Positions 20,218 through 29,005 are shown, counted from the stretch's first letter. The stretch is DNA of 58,303 nucleotides from Pseudomonadota bacterium (GCA_021842465.1 JAKBZN010000017.1:1-58303), one strand, 5' to 3'. Made by a program: numbers and translations. Notes: generated by a model not told the origin, from the letters alone.

Positions 20218-21900
20218 TTACTTGTTGTTGTCCCCAACCCAACTCTTGACGACGTTGGCGACGGCCGCGGGATCGCTCCGGGCGATCTGGCGCAGGCCCT
20301 CCAGGGTGGTTGCGGTGTGGGACCCGGGCGCGGCCAGCGCGGCGGGTTCGGCGGTCATCGCGGAAGCCGCTTCGAGCGCCGCCGGCGCCGGGGTGGGCGT
20401 CTCGGCGATCATCTTGAGGGCCGGGCGCAATACGCCGAACACGACGATGCCGGTCAGCGCGAGGAAGAGCAGCGCCTTGCCGCCTTCCTTGACGATGTTG
20501 AGCACGTCGGGCCGTTGCAGCATCGACGGCGGCGCGATCGGCTCCATCTCGGGCTGCTGGAACGCGACATTGACGACATTGATCTTGTCGCCGCGCTGGG
20601 AGTTGTAGCCCATCGCCTGCTCCGCCAGCGCCTGGAACTTCTGCATGTCGCCGGCGCTCCAGGGCACGGTGATGGTGCGCAGGGACTGATTGGCGGGAGC
20701 CGTCTTGCCTTTTCCTTTGCCTTTGGCGGACGGGGAGAGGGATTCTGGCGCCATGTGGTCGTTGATGACGACAGCGGCGGTCAGGCGCAGGATGCGGCCT
20801 ACTCCATCATGGACGCGGCGCACGTCGCGGTTGACTTCGTAGTTCGTCGTCTGTTGCTTGTGGACGCTGGGCTGCGGCGCACCGGGGTTGGCGGCAGGCG
20901 CGGCCGCGCCGCCGGGGCCACCGGCTCCGGGCTGCTGCGGCGGCGACGCCGGATTGTTGATCGGAGCCTGCGGTGGCGCGGGGGGCTGATTGGACAGCGC
21001 GCCGGGAATGCCCTGCGGCGTGGCGGGGCCGGGCTCGACGCTGCTCTCCGTCGTCTGGGAACGGATCGTCGCGTTGGACGGATTGCCGTTCGGCGCGTAG
21101 GTCTCATCCATCGTATCGACGTTGGAGAAATCCACGTCGGCGGTGACCTGGGCGCGCACGTTGCCGGGGCCGACGATCGGCTCGAGGATGTCGAGGATGC
21201 GCTTGGAAGTCGCCGCTTCGATCTGGGAAACATAGTCGAGCTGGGTGGGGTCGAGGCCGTTCACGCCCTGGGCCTGGGTCGACAGCAGGTTGCCGTACTG
21301 GTCGACCACCGAGACGTTCTTGGGGTTCAGATCCGGCACCGAGGATGCGACGAGGTGCACGATGCCGGCGATCTGGGCGCGGTCGAGCGCATCGCCGCCA
21401 CGCAGTTGCAGCAGCACGGAGGCCGTCGGGGGGTCGCGGTCGCGCAGGAACCCGGAGGTCTTGGGAATCGCCAAGTGCACCCGGGCAGCGCTGACTGGCG
21501 ACAGCGACTGGATCGAGCGCGCCAGCTCGCCTTCGAGCGCGCGCTGGTAGTCGACCTGCTCCTGGAACTGGGTGAGACCGAACTTCGGCGCGTCGAGCAG
21601 TTCGAACCCGACGACAGAACCTTTTGGCAGGCCCTGCGACGCAAGCTTGAGCCGGATCTCGTTGACCTTGTCCTCCGGAACCATGATCGTGCCGCCCTCG
21701 GTCGTGCGGTACGGGACGTTCATCTGCGCCAGCTGCGCGATGATGTCGCCGCCGTCGCGATCCGAGACGTTGGTGAACAGGACGCCGTAGTTGGGCGTGG
21801 CGCTCCACATCCACGCGGTCACGATGATCGCGATCATTGCCGCGGAGCCCAGGGCGAGCAGCGCCAGCGAGCGGGGAGAGAGTCGGCTGAAGATGCCCAT
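20218..21900 (-). CDS. fliF: Flagellar M-ring protein FliF
   Basis: FliF forms the MS ring in the inner membrane. The 560-residue product has an N-terminal transmembrane helix (about residues 13-33), YscJ-like ring-building domains (VLFTNVSDRDGGDIIAQL, MVPEDKVNEIRLKLASQGLP, ALEGELARSI), a second helix near the C-terminus and a short cytoplasmic FliG-binding tail. An unusually long Pro/Ala/Gly-rich stretch of about 50 residues interrupts the periplasmic region near residues 295-345. It opens the fliFGHIJK operon. Confidence 0.96.
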   Translation of the reverse strand: MGIFSRLSPRSLALLALGSAAMIAIIVTAWMWSATPNYGVLFTNVSDRDGGDIIAQLAQMNVPYRTTEGGTIMVPEDKVNEIRLKLASQGLPKGSVVGFELLDAPKFGLTQFQEQVDYQRALEGELARSIQSLSPVSAARVHLAIPKTSGFLRDRDPPTASVLLQLRGGDALDRAQIAGIVHLVASSVPDLNPKNVSVVDQYGNLLSTQAQGVNGLDPTQLDYVSQIEAATSKRILDILEPIVGPGNVRAQVTADVDFSNVDTMDETYAPNGNPSNATIRSQTTESSVEPGPATPQGIPGALSNQPPAPPQAPINNPASPPQQPGAGGPGGAAAPAANPGAPQPSVHKQQTTNYEVNRDVRRVHDGVGRILRLTAAVVINDHMAPESLSPSAKGKGKGKTAPANQSLRTITVPWSAGDMQKFQALAEQAMGYNSQRGDKINVVNVAFQQPEMEPIAPPSMLQRPDVLNIVKEGGKALLFLALTGIVVFGVLRPALKMIAETPTPAPAALEAASAMTAEPAALAAPGSHTATTLEGLRQIARSDPAAVANVVKSWVGDNNK

Positions 21901-22226
21901 TTTGTGTTCAGCGTGAGGGCCGGACGATCCCGGCCGGATTTCCTTGAATTTCGGTTTCCCGGTTCGGACGATCGCGGGATTCCGGGATCGGCCACGAATC
22001 CATTATTGGCAGACTTGAGGGCGCGAATGCGTCGATAAGCCGAGGAAACCGGGAGCTTTCGCGCGCTTGTCTGTCCAGGACGACCGCGGGGTGGCGCCGT
22101 CCGTGGGGCGCGGAGCGGGGCGGGGGTGCGGGTGCAGAGAAATGGCGCGTTTTCCCGCCCCTGCTGGATCGACCATGTCTTCGTTTGCCGCGCTACCTTG
22201 TCCCGAACGTCAATCCGGAGCACGGC
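21901..22226. other. Divergent intergenic region between fliF and fliE
   Basis: The 326 bases separate the divergent starts of fliF and fliE and should hold both promoters. I found no TAAA-N15-GCCGATAA site. An AT-richer spot around 22000-22010 (CATTATTGG) could be a sigma-70-type -10, and FlhDC boxes are possible but not recognisable by eye. No gene is seen. Confidence 0.5.
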
Positions 22227-22547
22227 ATGAACATCACGGCAATCGGTACGCAACTTGCGAGCGCGGCGGCGAACGTGGCGCTGGGCGGAGCGGGTTCGGT
22301 CGCGGCATCGGCCGCAGGTGCCGGGATGGATTTCGTCTCGGCCCTGGATTCCGCGCTCAAGGCGGTCAGTCAGAGCGGGAACCAAGCGGACGCGCTGCAG
22401 CAGCAGTTTCAGCTCGGCAATCCGAGTGTGAGCCTGGAGCAGACCATGGTTGCGGTCAACAAGGCGCAGCTGAATCTTTCCGAAGCGGTCCAGGTGCGCG
22501 ATCGGCTGACGCAGGCATACAGCCAGATCATGAACATGCAGGTGTAG
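22227..22547 (+). CDS. fliE: Flagellar hook-basal body protein FliE
   Basis: FliE links the MS ring to the proximal rod. The 106-residue product ends with the FliE signature (PSVSLEQTMVAVNKAQLNLSE in part, VQVRDRLTQAYSQIMNMQV). ATG 22227 follows GGAG at good spacing; an in-frame start 42 bases upstream lacks family sequence. fliE often precedes fliF in one operon; here it stands alone, divergent from fliF. Confidence 0.95.
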   Translation: MNITAIGTQLASAAANVALGGAGSVAASAAGAGMDFVSALDSALKAVSQSGNQADALQQQFQLGNPSVSLEQTMVAVNKAQLNLSEAVQVRDRLTQAYSQIMNMQV

Positions 22548-22574
22548 GTTTCCCGCCAGGGCCCCCTGCAATTT

Positions 22575-22610
22575 CCCCGCTCTCGCGGAGGCGGAAGCGG
22601 GTGGGGGTCG
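22575..22610. repeat. Degenerate copy of a GC-rich palindromic repeat
   Basis: CCCCGCTCTCGCGGAGGCGGAAGCGGG-like sequence followed by a GTGGGG tract resembles the exact palindromes at 43386 and 53663 but has lost symmetry. It lies between the convergent ends of fliE and cheZ. Confidence 0.35.
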
Positions 22611-22660
22611 GGGCGCGGATGGTTGGCGAGCGACGCCGCAGCCCAGCCGATCCGAGGCGT

Positions 22661-23371
22661 TCAGAACCCCAGACTGGCCAGCAGATCGTCCACGCCCGCC
22701 TGGTCGGTCACGACGTCGTCGCGACCTTCCGCGTTCACCACCGGGCCTTGCAGGCCGGGCGATTCGGGCTTTTTCCGGAGTTCCGGTGGCGTCGTCTCGA
22801 CCAGCAGTCGAACGAGTTGCTCCTCGAGCGTCTGGGCGAGGTTCACCACCTTGCGGATCACCTGGCCGGTGAGATCGTGGAAATCCTGCGCCAGCATGAT
22901 GTCGGTGAGGATCGCATTGGTCGCTTCGGCTTGTTTGTCCAGCGTGGCGAAGAATGCACAGGTTTCCTGGACCAGTTCGGCTCCCGCTGGGGTGGTGCGC
23001 GACCCGGGGGGCGTACCGCCTTCGGTGAATGCTTCGACGGCATCCCAGCGCATGCGCAGTCGTCGGGCGTGATCGGCGGTCTCTTCCTGCACGGATCGCG
23101 CTTGATCTACCGCGTTTAGCACTTTTTCCGCGGCATTGCCGGTCATTTTTGCGATATACGACAATCGGTCGCGCGCATCCGGCAGGTTCGCACGAACATC
23201 CGAGAGTTCCTGGTCGTAGCCGAGCTCGCGCAGCGCATCGTGCAGCATCCGCGTGAGATGGCCCAACCGGTGATACATCCCCTCGTCGGGCGCCCCGGCT
23301 TCATCGTGCACTCCGGTCGCTCCCGTGCCGTTGCACGCCGCCATGGTCGAATTCGTCGGTTCGAGACTCAT
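22661..23371 (-). CDS. cheZ: Chemotaxis phosphatase CheZ
   Basis: CheZ dephosphorylates CheY-P. The 236-residue helical protein contains the catalytic segment with aspartate and glutamine (AQDFHDLTGQVIRKVV) and a C-terminal CheY-binding helix (AGVDDLLASLGF). Two starts are possible: ATG 23383, overlapping the cheY stop as TGATG, and ATG 23371, preceded by a perfect GGAGG five bases upstream. I prefer 23371 for its ribosome site; the longer form would add four residues. Confidence 0.95.
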   Translation of the reverse strand: MSLEPTNSTMAACNGTGATGVHDEAGAPDEGMYHRLGHLTRMLHDALRELGYDQELSDVRANLPDARDRLSYIAKMTGNAAEKVLNAVDQARSVQEETADHARRLRMRWDAVEAFTEGGTPPGSRTTPAGAELVQETCAFFATLDKQAEATNAILTDIMLAQDFHDLTGQVIRKVVNLAQTLEEQLVRLLVETTPPELRKKPESPGLQGPVVNAEGRDDVVTDQAGVDDLLASLGF

Positions 23372-23382
23372 GACCGCCTCCA

Positions 23383-23775
23383 TCAGGCCTGTCCGCCGAG
23401 CTTCTGGAAGATCTTCTCGATCTTTTCTTCCAGCGTCGCCTTCGTGAACGGCTTCACGATGTATCCGCTGGCGCCGTTCTGGGCGGCGTTGATGATGTCT
23501 TCCTTCTTGGCTTCCGCCGTGACCATCAGTACGGGAAGGTGTTTCAAGCCATCATCGGCGCGGATGCTTTTCAACAGGGTGAACCCGTCCATGTTCGGCA
23601 TGTTGATGTCGGAGACGACGAAATCATATTTGCCGTTATGCAGCATGTTCAAGGCGACGGCCCCGTCCTCCGCTTCATCGGTATTGTTGAAGCCGATTTC
23701 CTTGAGCAGATTGCGCAGGATCCTTCTCATGGTGGAGAAGTCATCGACGATGAGAAATCGCGCGTCGGTATTCAT
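23383..23775 (-). CDS. cheY: Chemotaxis response regulator CheY
   Basis: This single-domain receiver has 130 residues. It has the acidic pair Asp11/Asp12, phospho-acceptor Asp56 ([12 protein letters not shown]), Thr86 and Lys108 (GYIVKPF), all canonical. Phosphorylated CheY binds FliM to reverse the motor. It precedes cheZ on the same strand, and the two are coupled. Its kinase CheA is not in the window. Confidence 0.97.
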   Translation of the reverse strand: MNTDARFLIVDDFSTMRRILRNLLKEIGFNNTDEAEDGAVALNMLHNGKYDFVVSDINMPNMDGFTLLKSIRADDGLKHLPVLMVTAEAKKEDIINAAQNGASGYIVKPFTKATLEEKIEKIFQKLGGQA

Positions 23776-23939
23776 GGGGAAACTCCATCGTGCGCAAGAC
23801 CGCGGTCACCCGTGGCCCGCGTAGGTTTGCAGCGAAGGTATTTTCGTGGTCCGGGGAAACGACCGAATCGCCGAAAAGCGCCGGTTTCCGCCGTTTCTCG
23901 CCGGTTGATGGCGACGCTTCGAAGATGGTCCATGCGCGA

Positions 23940-24902
23940 TCACTTCGGCGGCACGGCAAGCAGCGTCGGGAGTTTGACCGGATTGCCCGCCGGATTGATC
24001 GCGACCGTCTTCCGCAAGTCGCTGGCCGTCCCTTCGTTGACCTCGGAGTTTTCCTTCGCCATCCGCGCTTCCGCCATCTTGTTCAGGATGAGGATGGAAA
24101 TCCGCCGGTTCAACGGGTTCAACGGGTCGTTGGCGACCAGCGGCGCGGAGTCGGCCATGCCGACCACCCGCATGATCAGCGCGGAATTCATGCCGCCCGC
24201 GATCAGTTCGCGCCGCGACGCGTTGGCGCGGTCGGACGACAGTTCCCAATTCGAGTAGGAGCGGTCGCCGCTCAGATACTGCGAGGAATCGGTGTGTCCG
24301 GTAATGATGATCTTTCGGCCGAAATCGTTGAGCACCGGCCCGAAGTCCTGCAGGATCTCCTGCATGTAGCTCTTGATGTGCGCGCTGCCCGTGGCGAACA
24401 TCGGGCGCTTGTCGTTGTCCACGATCTGGATGCGCAGGCCGTCGGGGGTGATCTCGATGCGGATCTGACTCTGGAATTTTGCAAGATCCTTGTTCGCCAG
24501 GATGGCCTGCTCCAGATGGCGCTTGAACTCGCGCATCTTCGCCCGCTCACTTGCCATCATCTGGTCGCGTTGGCGCCGGATCGCATCCGCGGCCACTTTC
24601 CGCACTTGCCCCACTTCCTTGGTCAGGTCGTCGCCGCCGCCGGTCATGACGGTGGTCGAACTGCCGGTTCCGGGTCCCCCGGAAAGCGAGATCTGCAACG
24701 GCGAGCGGAAGTAGTCCTGGATGCCCTTCAGGTCTCCCTTGGTCGTCGATCCGAGCAGCCACATCAGCAGGAAGAACGCCATCATCGCGGTCACGAAGTC
24801 GGCGTAGGCGATCTTCCACGCGGCGCCGTGGGCGCCATGCCCGCCTTTCTTGACGCGCTTGACGACGATCGTCGACTTGGCCTTCTCGCTGGGTGTGCTC
24901 AT
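23940..24902 (-). CDS. motB: Flagellar motor stator protein MotB
   Basis: MotB anchors the stator to peptidoglycan and carries the proton-accepting aspartate. The 320-residue protein has a basic N-terminus, one membrane helix with YADFVTAMMAFFLLMWL (Asp35 is the predicted proton site), a linker, and an OmpA-like peptidoglycan-binding domain (ITGHTDSSQYL, SSDRANASRREL) near residues 190-290. motA lies 60 bases upstream on the same strand, the usual pair order. Confidence 0.96.
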   Translation of the reverse strand: MSTPSEKAKSTIVVKRVKKGGHGAHGAAWKIAYADFVTAMMAFFLLMWLLGSTTKGDLKGIQDYFRSPLQISLSGGPGTGSSTTVMTGGGDDLTKEVGQVRKVAADAIRRQRDQMMASERAKMREFKRHLEQAILANKDLAKFQSQIRIEITPDGLRIQIVDNDKRPMFATGSAHIKSYMQEILQDFGPVLNDFGRKIIITGHTDSSQYLSGDRSYSNWELSSDRANASRRELIAGGMNSALIMRVVGMADSAPLVANDPLNPLNRRISILILNKMAEARMAKENSEVNEGTASDLRKTVAINPAGNPVKLPTLLAVPPK

Positions 24903-24962
24903 GCGCTTCCCCTCTCCGCCTGCAGGAGGGAGATCGCCGGGGCGAGAGCGGGGCGAACCGTG

Positions 24963-25817
24963 TCAGCGCTTCTGCTTGACATGCTTTTCCAGTTCGAGGA
25001 AGTTCGGCCGCTCCGTCGAATAGAGGATCTTCCGCCCGAATTCGACCGCCAGCGCCGGCGCGTATCCCTGCAGGTTGGCGAGCAGGGTCGTCTTGACGCA
25101 ATTCAGTTCCTTGGTCGACTCGTCGACCTTCTGTTCCAGCAGCCCGGCGAGGGGGCCGATGAACCCGTAGGAAAGCAGAATGCCGAGGAAGGTTCCGACC
25201 AGCGCCGCCGCAATCATCTCCCCCAGGATCGCCGGCGGCTTGCCGACCGACGCCATGGTCCGGACCACACCCATCACCGCCGCGACGATCCCGAATGCCG
25301 GCAGCCCGTCAGCCGCCTTCTGCAGGGATACCGATGGCTGCATCGCCTCATGGTGGTGGGTGTCGATCTCCTGTTCCATGAGACTTTCGATCTCGAACGG
25401 ATTCATGTTTCCCGACACCATCATGCGCAGATAATCGGTGATGAACTCCACCAGATGGTGATCGGAGGCGATGGTCGGGTGCTTTTGAAACAACGGGCTT
25501 TTCTCGGGCTCCTCGATGTCGCTCTCGACCGCCATCATTCCCTCTTTCCGGATCTTGGTGAGGATGTCGTAGAGCAGCGCCATGAGCGCCATGTAGCGCG
25601 CCTTGGTGTATTTCGATCCGCCCAGGAGTTTTGGCAGCGCCTTGACCGTCGCCCCCAGCACCTTGGTCGAATTGGCGGTGATGAATGCGCCGAGCGCCGC
25701 CCCGCCGATGGTCATCAACTCGATCGGCTGGATGAGGACGGCGAAATCCCCGTGTTCCATCGCGTAGCCGCCGAACACCGCGCCCAGGACGAGTACGTAA
25801 CCAATGATGACGAACAT
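24963..25817 (-). CDS. motA: Flagellar motor stator protein MotA
   Basis: MotA forms the proton channel with MotB and contacts FliG. The 284-residue product has four membrane segments (starting VIIGYVLVLGAVFGGY), the cytoplasmic charged loop between helices 2 and 3 (ALLYDILTKIRKEG), and the conserved helices 3-4 with PAFGIVAAVMGVV and ALVGTFLGILLSYG. A GCCGATTT on the reverse strand at 25875-25882 resembles a sigma-28 -10, but no -35 is spaced properly. Confidence 0.97.
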   Translation of the reverse strand: MFVIIGYVLVLGAVFGGYAMEHGDFAVLIQPIELMTIGGAALGAFITANSTKVLGATVKALPKLLGGSKYTKARYMALMALLYDILTKIRKEGMMAVESDIEEPEKSPLFQKHPTIASDHHLVEFITDYLRMMVSGNMNPFEIESLMEQEIDTHHHEAMQPSVSLQKAADGLPAFGIVAAVMGVVRTMASVGKPPAILGEMIAAALVGTFLGILLSYGFIGPLAGLLEQKVDESTKELNCVKTTLLANLQGYAPALAVEFGRKILYSTERPNFLELEKHVKQKR

Positions 25818-25962
25818 GCTTTGCGGGGAATGGGAAGGTCGTAGGGTGCATTAGAAATCAGGATCGCTCGGACGAAATCGGCTAAGTCCGCCCATCCAGG
25901 ACGACATTTCCGGCGATTGAACTCTCCCCCTCCCGCGTGCGAGAGCCTCCCGCCCCCATCCC

Positions 25963-26325
25963 GTCATCGCGACAGCCGCAGCAGATCCCATCCCGCAATC
26001 GCGAGACTCGCAATTCGCACGCGTCATCGCGAGACCCGCAGCGCCCGTCCCGCCATCGCGAGGCCCGCGGCGCCCGCCCCGTCATCGCGAGGCCCGCAGG
26101 GCCGTGGCGATCCGGAAAGCGCCTGGATTGCTTCGGGCTTTGCCCTCGCAATGACGAAATCGTCGCGAGACTCGCAGGGCCCACCCCGTCATCGCGAGAC
26201 CCGCAGCGCCCACCCCGTCATCGCGAGGCTTGCAGCGCCCACCCCGTCATCGCGAGGCCGCAGGGCCGTGGCGATCCAGCGGGCGGTCCGGATTGCTTCG
26301 GGCTTCGCCCTTGCAAGGAGGATGA
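25963..26325. repeat. Dyad element cluster A: one full and one decayed ~76-bp element plus tandem half-elements
   Basis: A unit starting GTCATCGCGAGGCCCGCA recurs at 25963, 25995, 26023, 26052, 26081, about 26159, 26188, 26217 and 26246, at 28-32 base (mostly 29) spacing. The copy at 26081-26155 continues into a full element ending CTCGCAATGAC, inverted relative to the start. The one at 26246 is full-length with a damaged right end. It fills most of the 572-base gap between motA and flhC, where no gene is seen. Confidence 0.85.
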
Positions 26326-26335
26326 TTTCCGCTAT

Positions 26336-26362
26336 AAAAAAGGCCCGGAGGGGATCCGGGCC
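26336..26362 (-). terminator. Rho-independent terminator after flhC
   Basis: On the reverse strand an 8-bp perfect stem (GGCCCGGA with its complement, loop of five) is followed directly by six T (26336-26341). It lies 28 bases beyond the flhC stop and ends the flhDC transcript. Confidence 0.88.
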
Positions 26363-26389
26363 ATTCCGAAGGACGGGGGTCAAAAACGG

Positions 26390-26944
26390 TCAGGCCAGCG
26401 CCACTTCTTCTTCCACCTCCGCCCGGGCGCTTCCCCGGCCCTTGCCCGCCCGGGCGGGCGGTTCGCAGAGGCCGCAGACGTAATTCTTGGTCAGTTCGTA
26501 GGTATGGGTCACGAACTTGCCGCCGCACTTGCAGCACGGGGTGAGCGTGATCATTCCGGCGTCGACGAACTTCACCAGGCGCCAGGCGCGGGTGACGGAG
26601 AGCAGCGGTTCGATGTTCTGGGCGCGGGTCTGCTCCAGATAGAGTTCGTACGCCTTGATGATGGCGTCGATCTCTTCGAGCTCGCTGGTCTTGTTCAGGT
26701 ATTCGTAGATGTTCAGGAACAGCGACGAATGGATGTTCGGTTGCCAGGTCATGAACCAATCGGTGGAGAACGGCAGCATCCCCCGGGCGGGCGATTCGCC
26801 CTGCACCTCTTTATAGAGCCGCAGCAGGCGTTCGTAGGACAGGTCGGTCTCGGACTCGAGAACCTGCAGGCGTGCGCCCAGTTTGATCAGCGCGATCGCG
26901 CGTTGGATCTGGCGGCTTTCGCTGACGATGCTCTTGATGCGCAT
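26390..26944 (-). CDS. flhC: Flagellar transcriptional activator FlhC
   Basis: FlhC is the DNA-binding, zinc-containing partner of FlhD in the FlhD4C2 master activator of class II flagellar genes. The 184-residue product has the conserved MLPFSTDWFMTWQPNIHSSLF core and the cysteine cluster Cys137, Cys138, Cys140, Cys157, Cys160 (PCCKCGG and YVCGLC). The C-terminal Ala/Arg/Glu tail is variable. It follows flhD by 34 bases and ends at a clear terminator. Confidence 0.97.
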   Translation of the reverse strand: MRIKSIVSESRQIQRAIALIKLGARLQVLESETDLSYERLLRLYKEVQGESPARGMLPFSTDWFMTWQPNIHSSLFLNIYEYLNKTSELEEIDAIIKAYELYLEQTRAQNIEPLLSVTRAWRLVKFVDAGMITLTPCCKCGGKFVTHTYELTKNYVCGLCEPPARAGKGRGSARAEVEEEVALA

Positions 26945-26978
26945 GGCGTCTCTCCTCGTTCGGTTCGGCTCGGAAGGA

Positions 26979-27317
26979 TTAGTTCGCTTCGGCGAACTGA
27001 CCCGCCATCACGATGTTGGCGTGCAGGCCGGTGACCGCGGCGCCAGGCGCGAGCTTGGCGCGGGAGTGGCTGGTGAGCAGGTTCCATACGACATCGTCGT
27101 CGAACCGGAATCGCAGGATCAGCTGGTTGCTACCGGCGATTTTCATCAATTGGGCCGGGGTGAGCTGCTCGACAATGGCGGCAACTTCTTCGGAAACGCC
27201 GAGGCGGTAGCGGGCCTGGGCCTTGTCGGCGCGAATCATGTGCTGCGCCAGCATCAGGTAGGCGAGATTGACCTCGCGGATTTCTTGCAGAAGCTGTTCG
27301 TTGTTGGCGGTTTCCAT
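26979..27317 (-). CDS. flhD: Flagellar transcriptional activator FlhD
   Basis: FlhD is the helical partner of FlhC. The 112-residue product has the family's N-terminal EIREVNLAYLMLAQHMIRADKA-type dimer helix and the LRFRFDDDVVWNLLTSHS region. ATG 27317 is preceded by AGGAGAGGA; the longer frame upstream adds unconserved residues. Presence of FlhDC places this flagellar system in the beta/gamma type of hierarchy. Confidence 0.97.
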   Translation of the reverse strand: METANNEQLLQEIREVNLAYLMLAQHMIRADKAQARYRLGVSEEVAAIVEQLTPAQLMKIAGSNQLILRFRFDDDVVWNLLTSHSRAKLAPGAAVTGLHANIVMAGQFAEAN

Positions 27318-27452
27318 GGCGTCCTCTCCTGGGTTTGCCCCCGGGGGGAAGCCCCGGAATGCGTGATGAAGTGATGCCATTTTGCGGGATCGGGATGGTA
27401 TGGCTGTAGCGGAGAGCCACCCAAATTGCGCGTCGGAATCTTGCCCGCCCGG

Positions 27453-27473
27453 TTGTAGGAATTTTCCCTACAA
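27453..27473. promoter_or_regulatory. Perfect dyad in the flhD-fliC intergenic region, possible operator
   Basis: TTGTAGG at 27453-27459 is repeated inverted as CCTACAA at 27467-27473 with a seven-base A/T-rich centre. It lies 136 bases upstream of flhD and 25 bases upstream of the fliC -35. Dyads of this shape are bound by LuxR/NarL/FixJ-type regulators; the factor here is unknown. Confidence 0.45.
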
Positions 27474-27497
27474 GATTTCCCGCAAGGCGGGGGGCGC

Positions 27498-27525
27498 TAA
27501 AGTTTCCGCCACCCGGCACCGATAT
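27498..27525 (+). promoter_or_regulatory. FliA (sigma-28) promoter of fliC
   Basis: TAAAGTTT at 27498-27505 matches the sigma-28 -35 region fully; ACCGATAT at 27518-27525 is the -10. The spacer from TAAA to the -10 is 16 bases, one longer than in the eight other candidates here. The fliC start is 60 bases downstream. Confidence 0.8.
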
Positions 27526-27585
27526 AGAACCTAACGCGGCGCACCCCGCACCGAAATCGAAACGGAGAGAAGGAAAGGACCGATC

Positions 27586-28419
27586 ATGCTGAGTCTCCAA
27601 ACCAATTCCCTGTCGTTGTTTGCCCAGAACGCCATGACCGTCAACCAGCAGAACGTCGCCAACGATGTTCAGCAGTTGTCGTCGGGGTATCGCATCAACA
27701 CCGCGGCGAACGATCCGGCGGGGCTGCAGGATGCCACCCTGATGCAGTCGCAGGTGAACGGCCTCAACCAGGGCGTGATGAACGCCAATGACGCCGCGTC
27801 GATGGCACAGACGGCCAGCGGCGCGCTGACCTCGGTCGTCAACATGCTCCAGCAGATGCGGACGCTGGCAGTGGAAGCGAACAACAGCACGACCAGTTCT
27901 GCGGATGCGACCAATCTGCAGTCCGAGTTCACGGCCCTGAGTTCGGAGATCACCAGCATCGTTTCGCAGACCCAGTACAACGGGATCACGATGTTCGGGA
28001 CCAACGGGCTTTCCAGTGCCACGTTCCAGGTCGGCGCGAACTCCGGCAATACGATCACGATCACCACCGGTTCGGCATCGCTGAACTCGTCGGATGCGCT
28101 GAGTACGGCGATTGGATCGACGCTGAGCGCGGGCAACAGCGGTTCCGTGATTACCAACGTCGACTCCGCGCTCAATGAGGTGCTCGGCATTGAAGCCAAA
28201 TGGGGTGCCGGGCAGATCCAGGCGCAACAAGCCGCGGCGGTCGGGCAGGTCGACTCCCAGAACCTGGCCTCCGCGCGATCGCAGATCATCGACACCAACT
28301 ATGCTCAGGCGTCGTCGGCCCTGTCCCAGGCGCAGGTCGTGCAGCAGGCCAGCGCGACCATGCTGACCCAGGCAAATACCCTGCCACAGACGGTGCTGAC
28401 GCTGCTCAAGAACTTCTAG
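27586..28419 (+). CDS. fliC: Flagellin FliC
   Basis: This is the filament subunit, 277 residues, short for a flagellin. Both conserved ends are present: the N-terminal D0/D1 helices (LSSGYRINTAANDPAGLQDA, ANDAASMAQTASGAL) and the C-terminal helix (AQVVQQASATMLTQANTLPQTVLTLL). The variable surface domain is only about 60 residues of Ser/Thr/Gly/Asn-rich sequence (about 130-190), which offers many Ser/Thr sites for O-linked modification. It starts MLSLQTNSLSLFAQN rather than the common MAxxINTN. GGAGAGAAGGA precedes the ATG, a sigma-28 promoter lies upstream and a strong terminator downstream. Confidence 0.96.
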   Translation: MLSLQTNSLSLFAQNAMTVNQQNVANDVQQLSSGYRINTAANDPAGLQDATLMQSQVNGLNQGVMNANDAASMAQTASGALTSVVNMLQQMRTLAVEANNSTTSSADATNLQSEFTALSSEITSIVSQTQYNGITMFGTNGLSSATFQVGANSGNTITITTGSASLNSSDALSTAIGSTLSAGNSGSVITNVDSALNEVLGIEAKWGAGQIQAQQAAAVGQVDSQNLASARSQIIDTNYAQASSALSQAQVVQQASATMLTQANTLPQTVLTLLKNF

Positions 28420-28447
28420 GCGCGTCGGTTTCGCAGGTGGGCCAGAG

Positions 28448-28486
28448 GGCGGAAACCGGGGGAATTCCCTCGGTTTCCGCCTTTTT
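28448..28486 (+). terminator. Rho-independent terminator after fliC
   Basis: An 11-bp stem (28448-28458 with 28471-28481) encloses GGGAATTCCC-like symmetric sequence and is followed by TTTTT at 28482-28486. It starts 29 bases after the fliC stop, so fliC is monocistronic. Confidence 0.9.
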
Positions 28487-28532
28487 GCTTTGCTCGCGGC
28501 GCCGCAAAATCGGACCTGCGCGAAGGTGGCGC

Positions 28533-28559
28533 TCAAGTTCGTTCGCGAACCGCCGATAT
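28533..28559 (+). promoter_or_regulatory. Candidate FliA (sigma-28) promoter of flaG-fliD
   Basis: TCAAGTTC at 28533 followed, 15 bases after TCAA, by GCCGATAT at 28552-28559. One -35 mismatch; the -10 is strong. The flaG ATG is 41 bases downstream. Confidence 0.65.
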
Positions 28560-28599
28560 GAGAAAGCGAGTAGGGTGATTCCGTTCCGCGAGGTGGCAT

Positions 28600-28968
28600 A
28601 TGGCATCCAGTCCTGTTTCGGCTGCATCCGGTTCCCCGGGCTACCCGGCCGGGACGGCTCCCGTGTTGCCCGGCGAGGGATCGCCCCCGGGTTCGACTGT
28701 GACGCCCGGGGCGCCGGCTGTGACCACAGGGGCGCCGGTGTCGCCGGAGGCGATCCAGAAGGCGGTTGCCGACGCGAATGCGGCGTTGGCGCAAGGCGGG
28801 ACGGAGCTGAATTTTGTCTTCGACAAACAGGCGAACGACATGATCGTCAAGGTTGTCGACACGCAGACCCGTCAAGTTGTGCAGCAGTTCCCGGCACAGT
28901 GGATGACGGCGGCGGCTCGGGCCTTGTCCGATGCCACGCCGGGTGCGCTGATCAATACGAACGCATGA
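28600..28968 (+). CDS. flaG: Flagellar protein FlaG
   Basis: The 122-residue product has a Pro/Gly/Ser-rich N-terminal half (about 1-50) and a FlaG domain in the second half (LNFVFDKQANDMIVKVVDTQT, VVQQFP). FlaG proteins are encoded between flagellin and FliD and influence filament length; mechanism is unclear. fliD follows after 37 bases. Confidence 0.92.
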   Translation: MASSPVSAASGSPGYPAGTAPVLPGEGSPPGSTVTPGAPAVTTGAPVSPEAIQKAVADANAALAQGGTELNFVFDKQANDMIVKVVDTQTRQVVQQFPAQWMTAAARALSDATPGALINTNA

Positions 28969-29005
28969 CCACGGTAGCCGCGGCGCTTTTCCGGGAGATT
29001 GAATC

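Noticed and set aside
19528-22038. 836-codon forward frame over fliG and fliF
   Set aside because: Antisense shadow of two certain genes, with composition typical of such frames.
25875-25882. GCCGATTT on the reverse strand upstream of motA as a sigma-28 -10
   Set aside because: At the proper 15-base distance the -35 reads TCCT, not TAAA.
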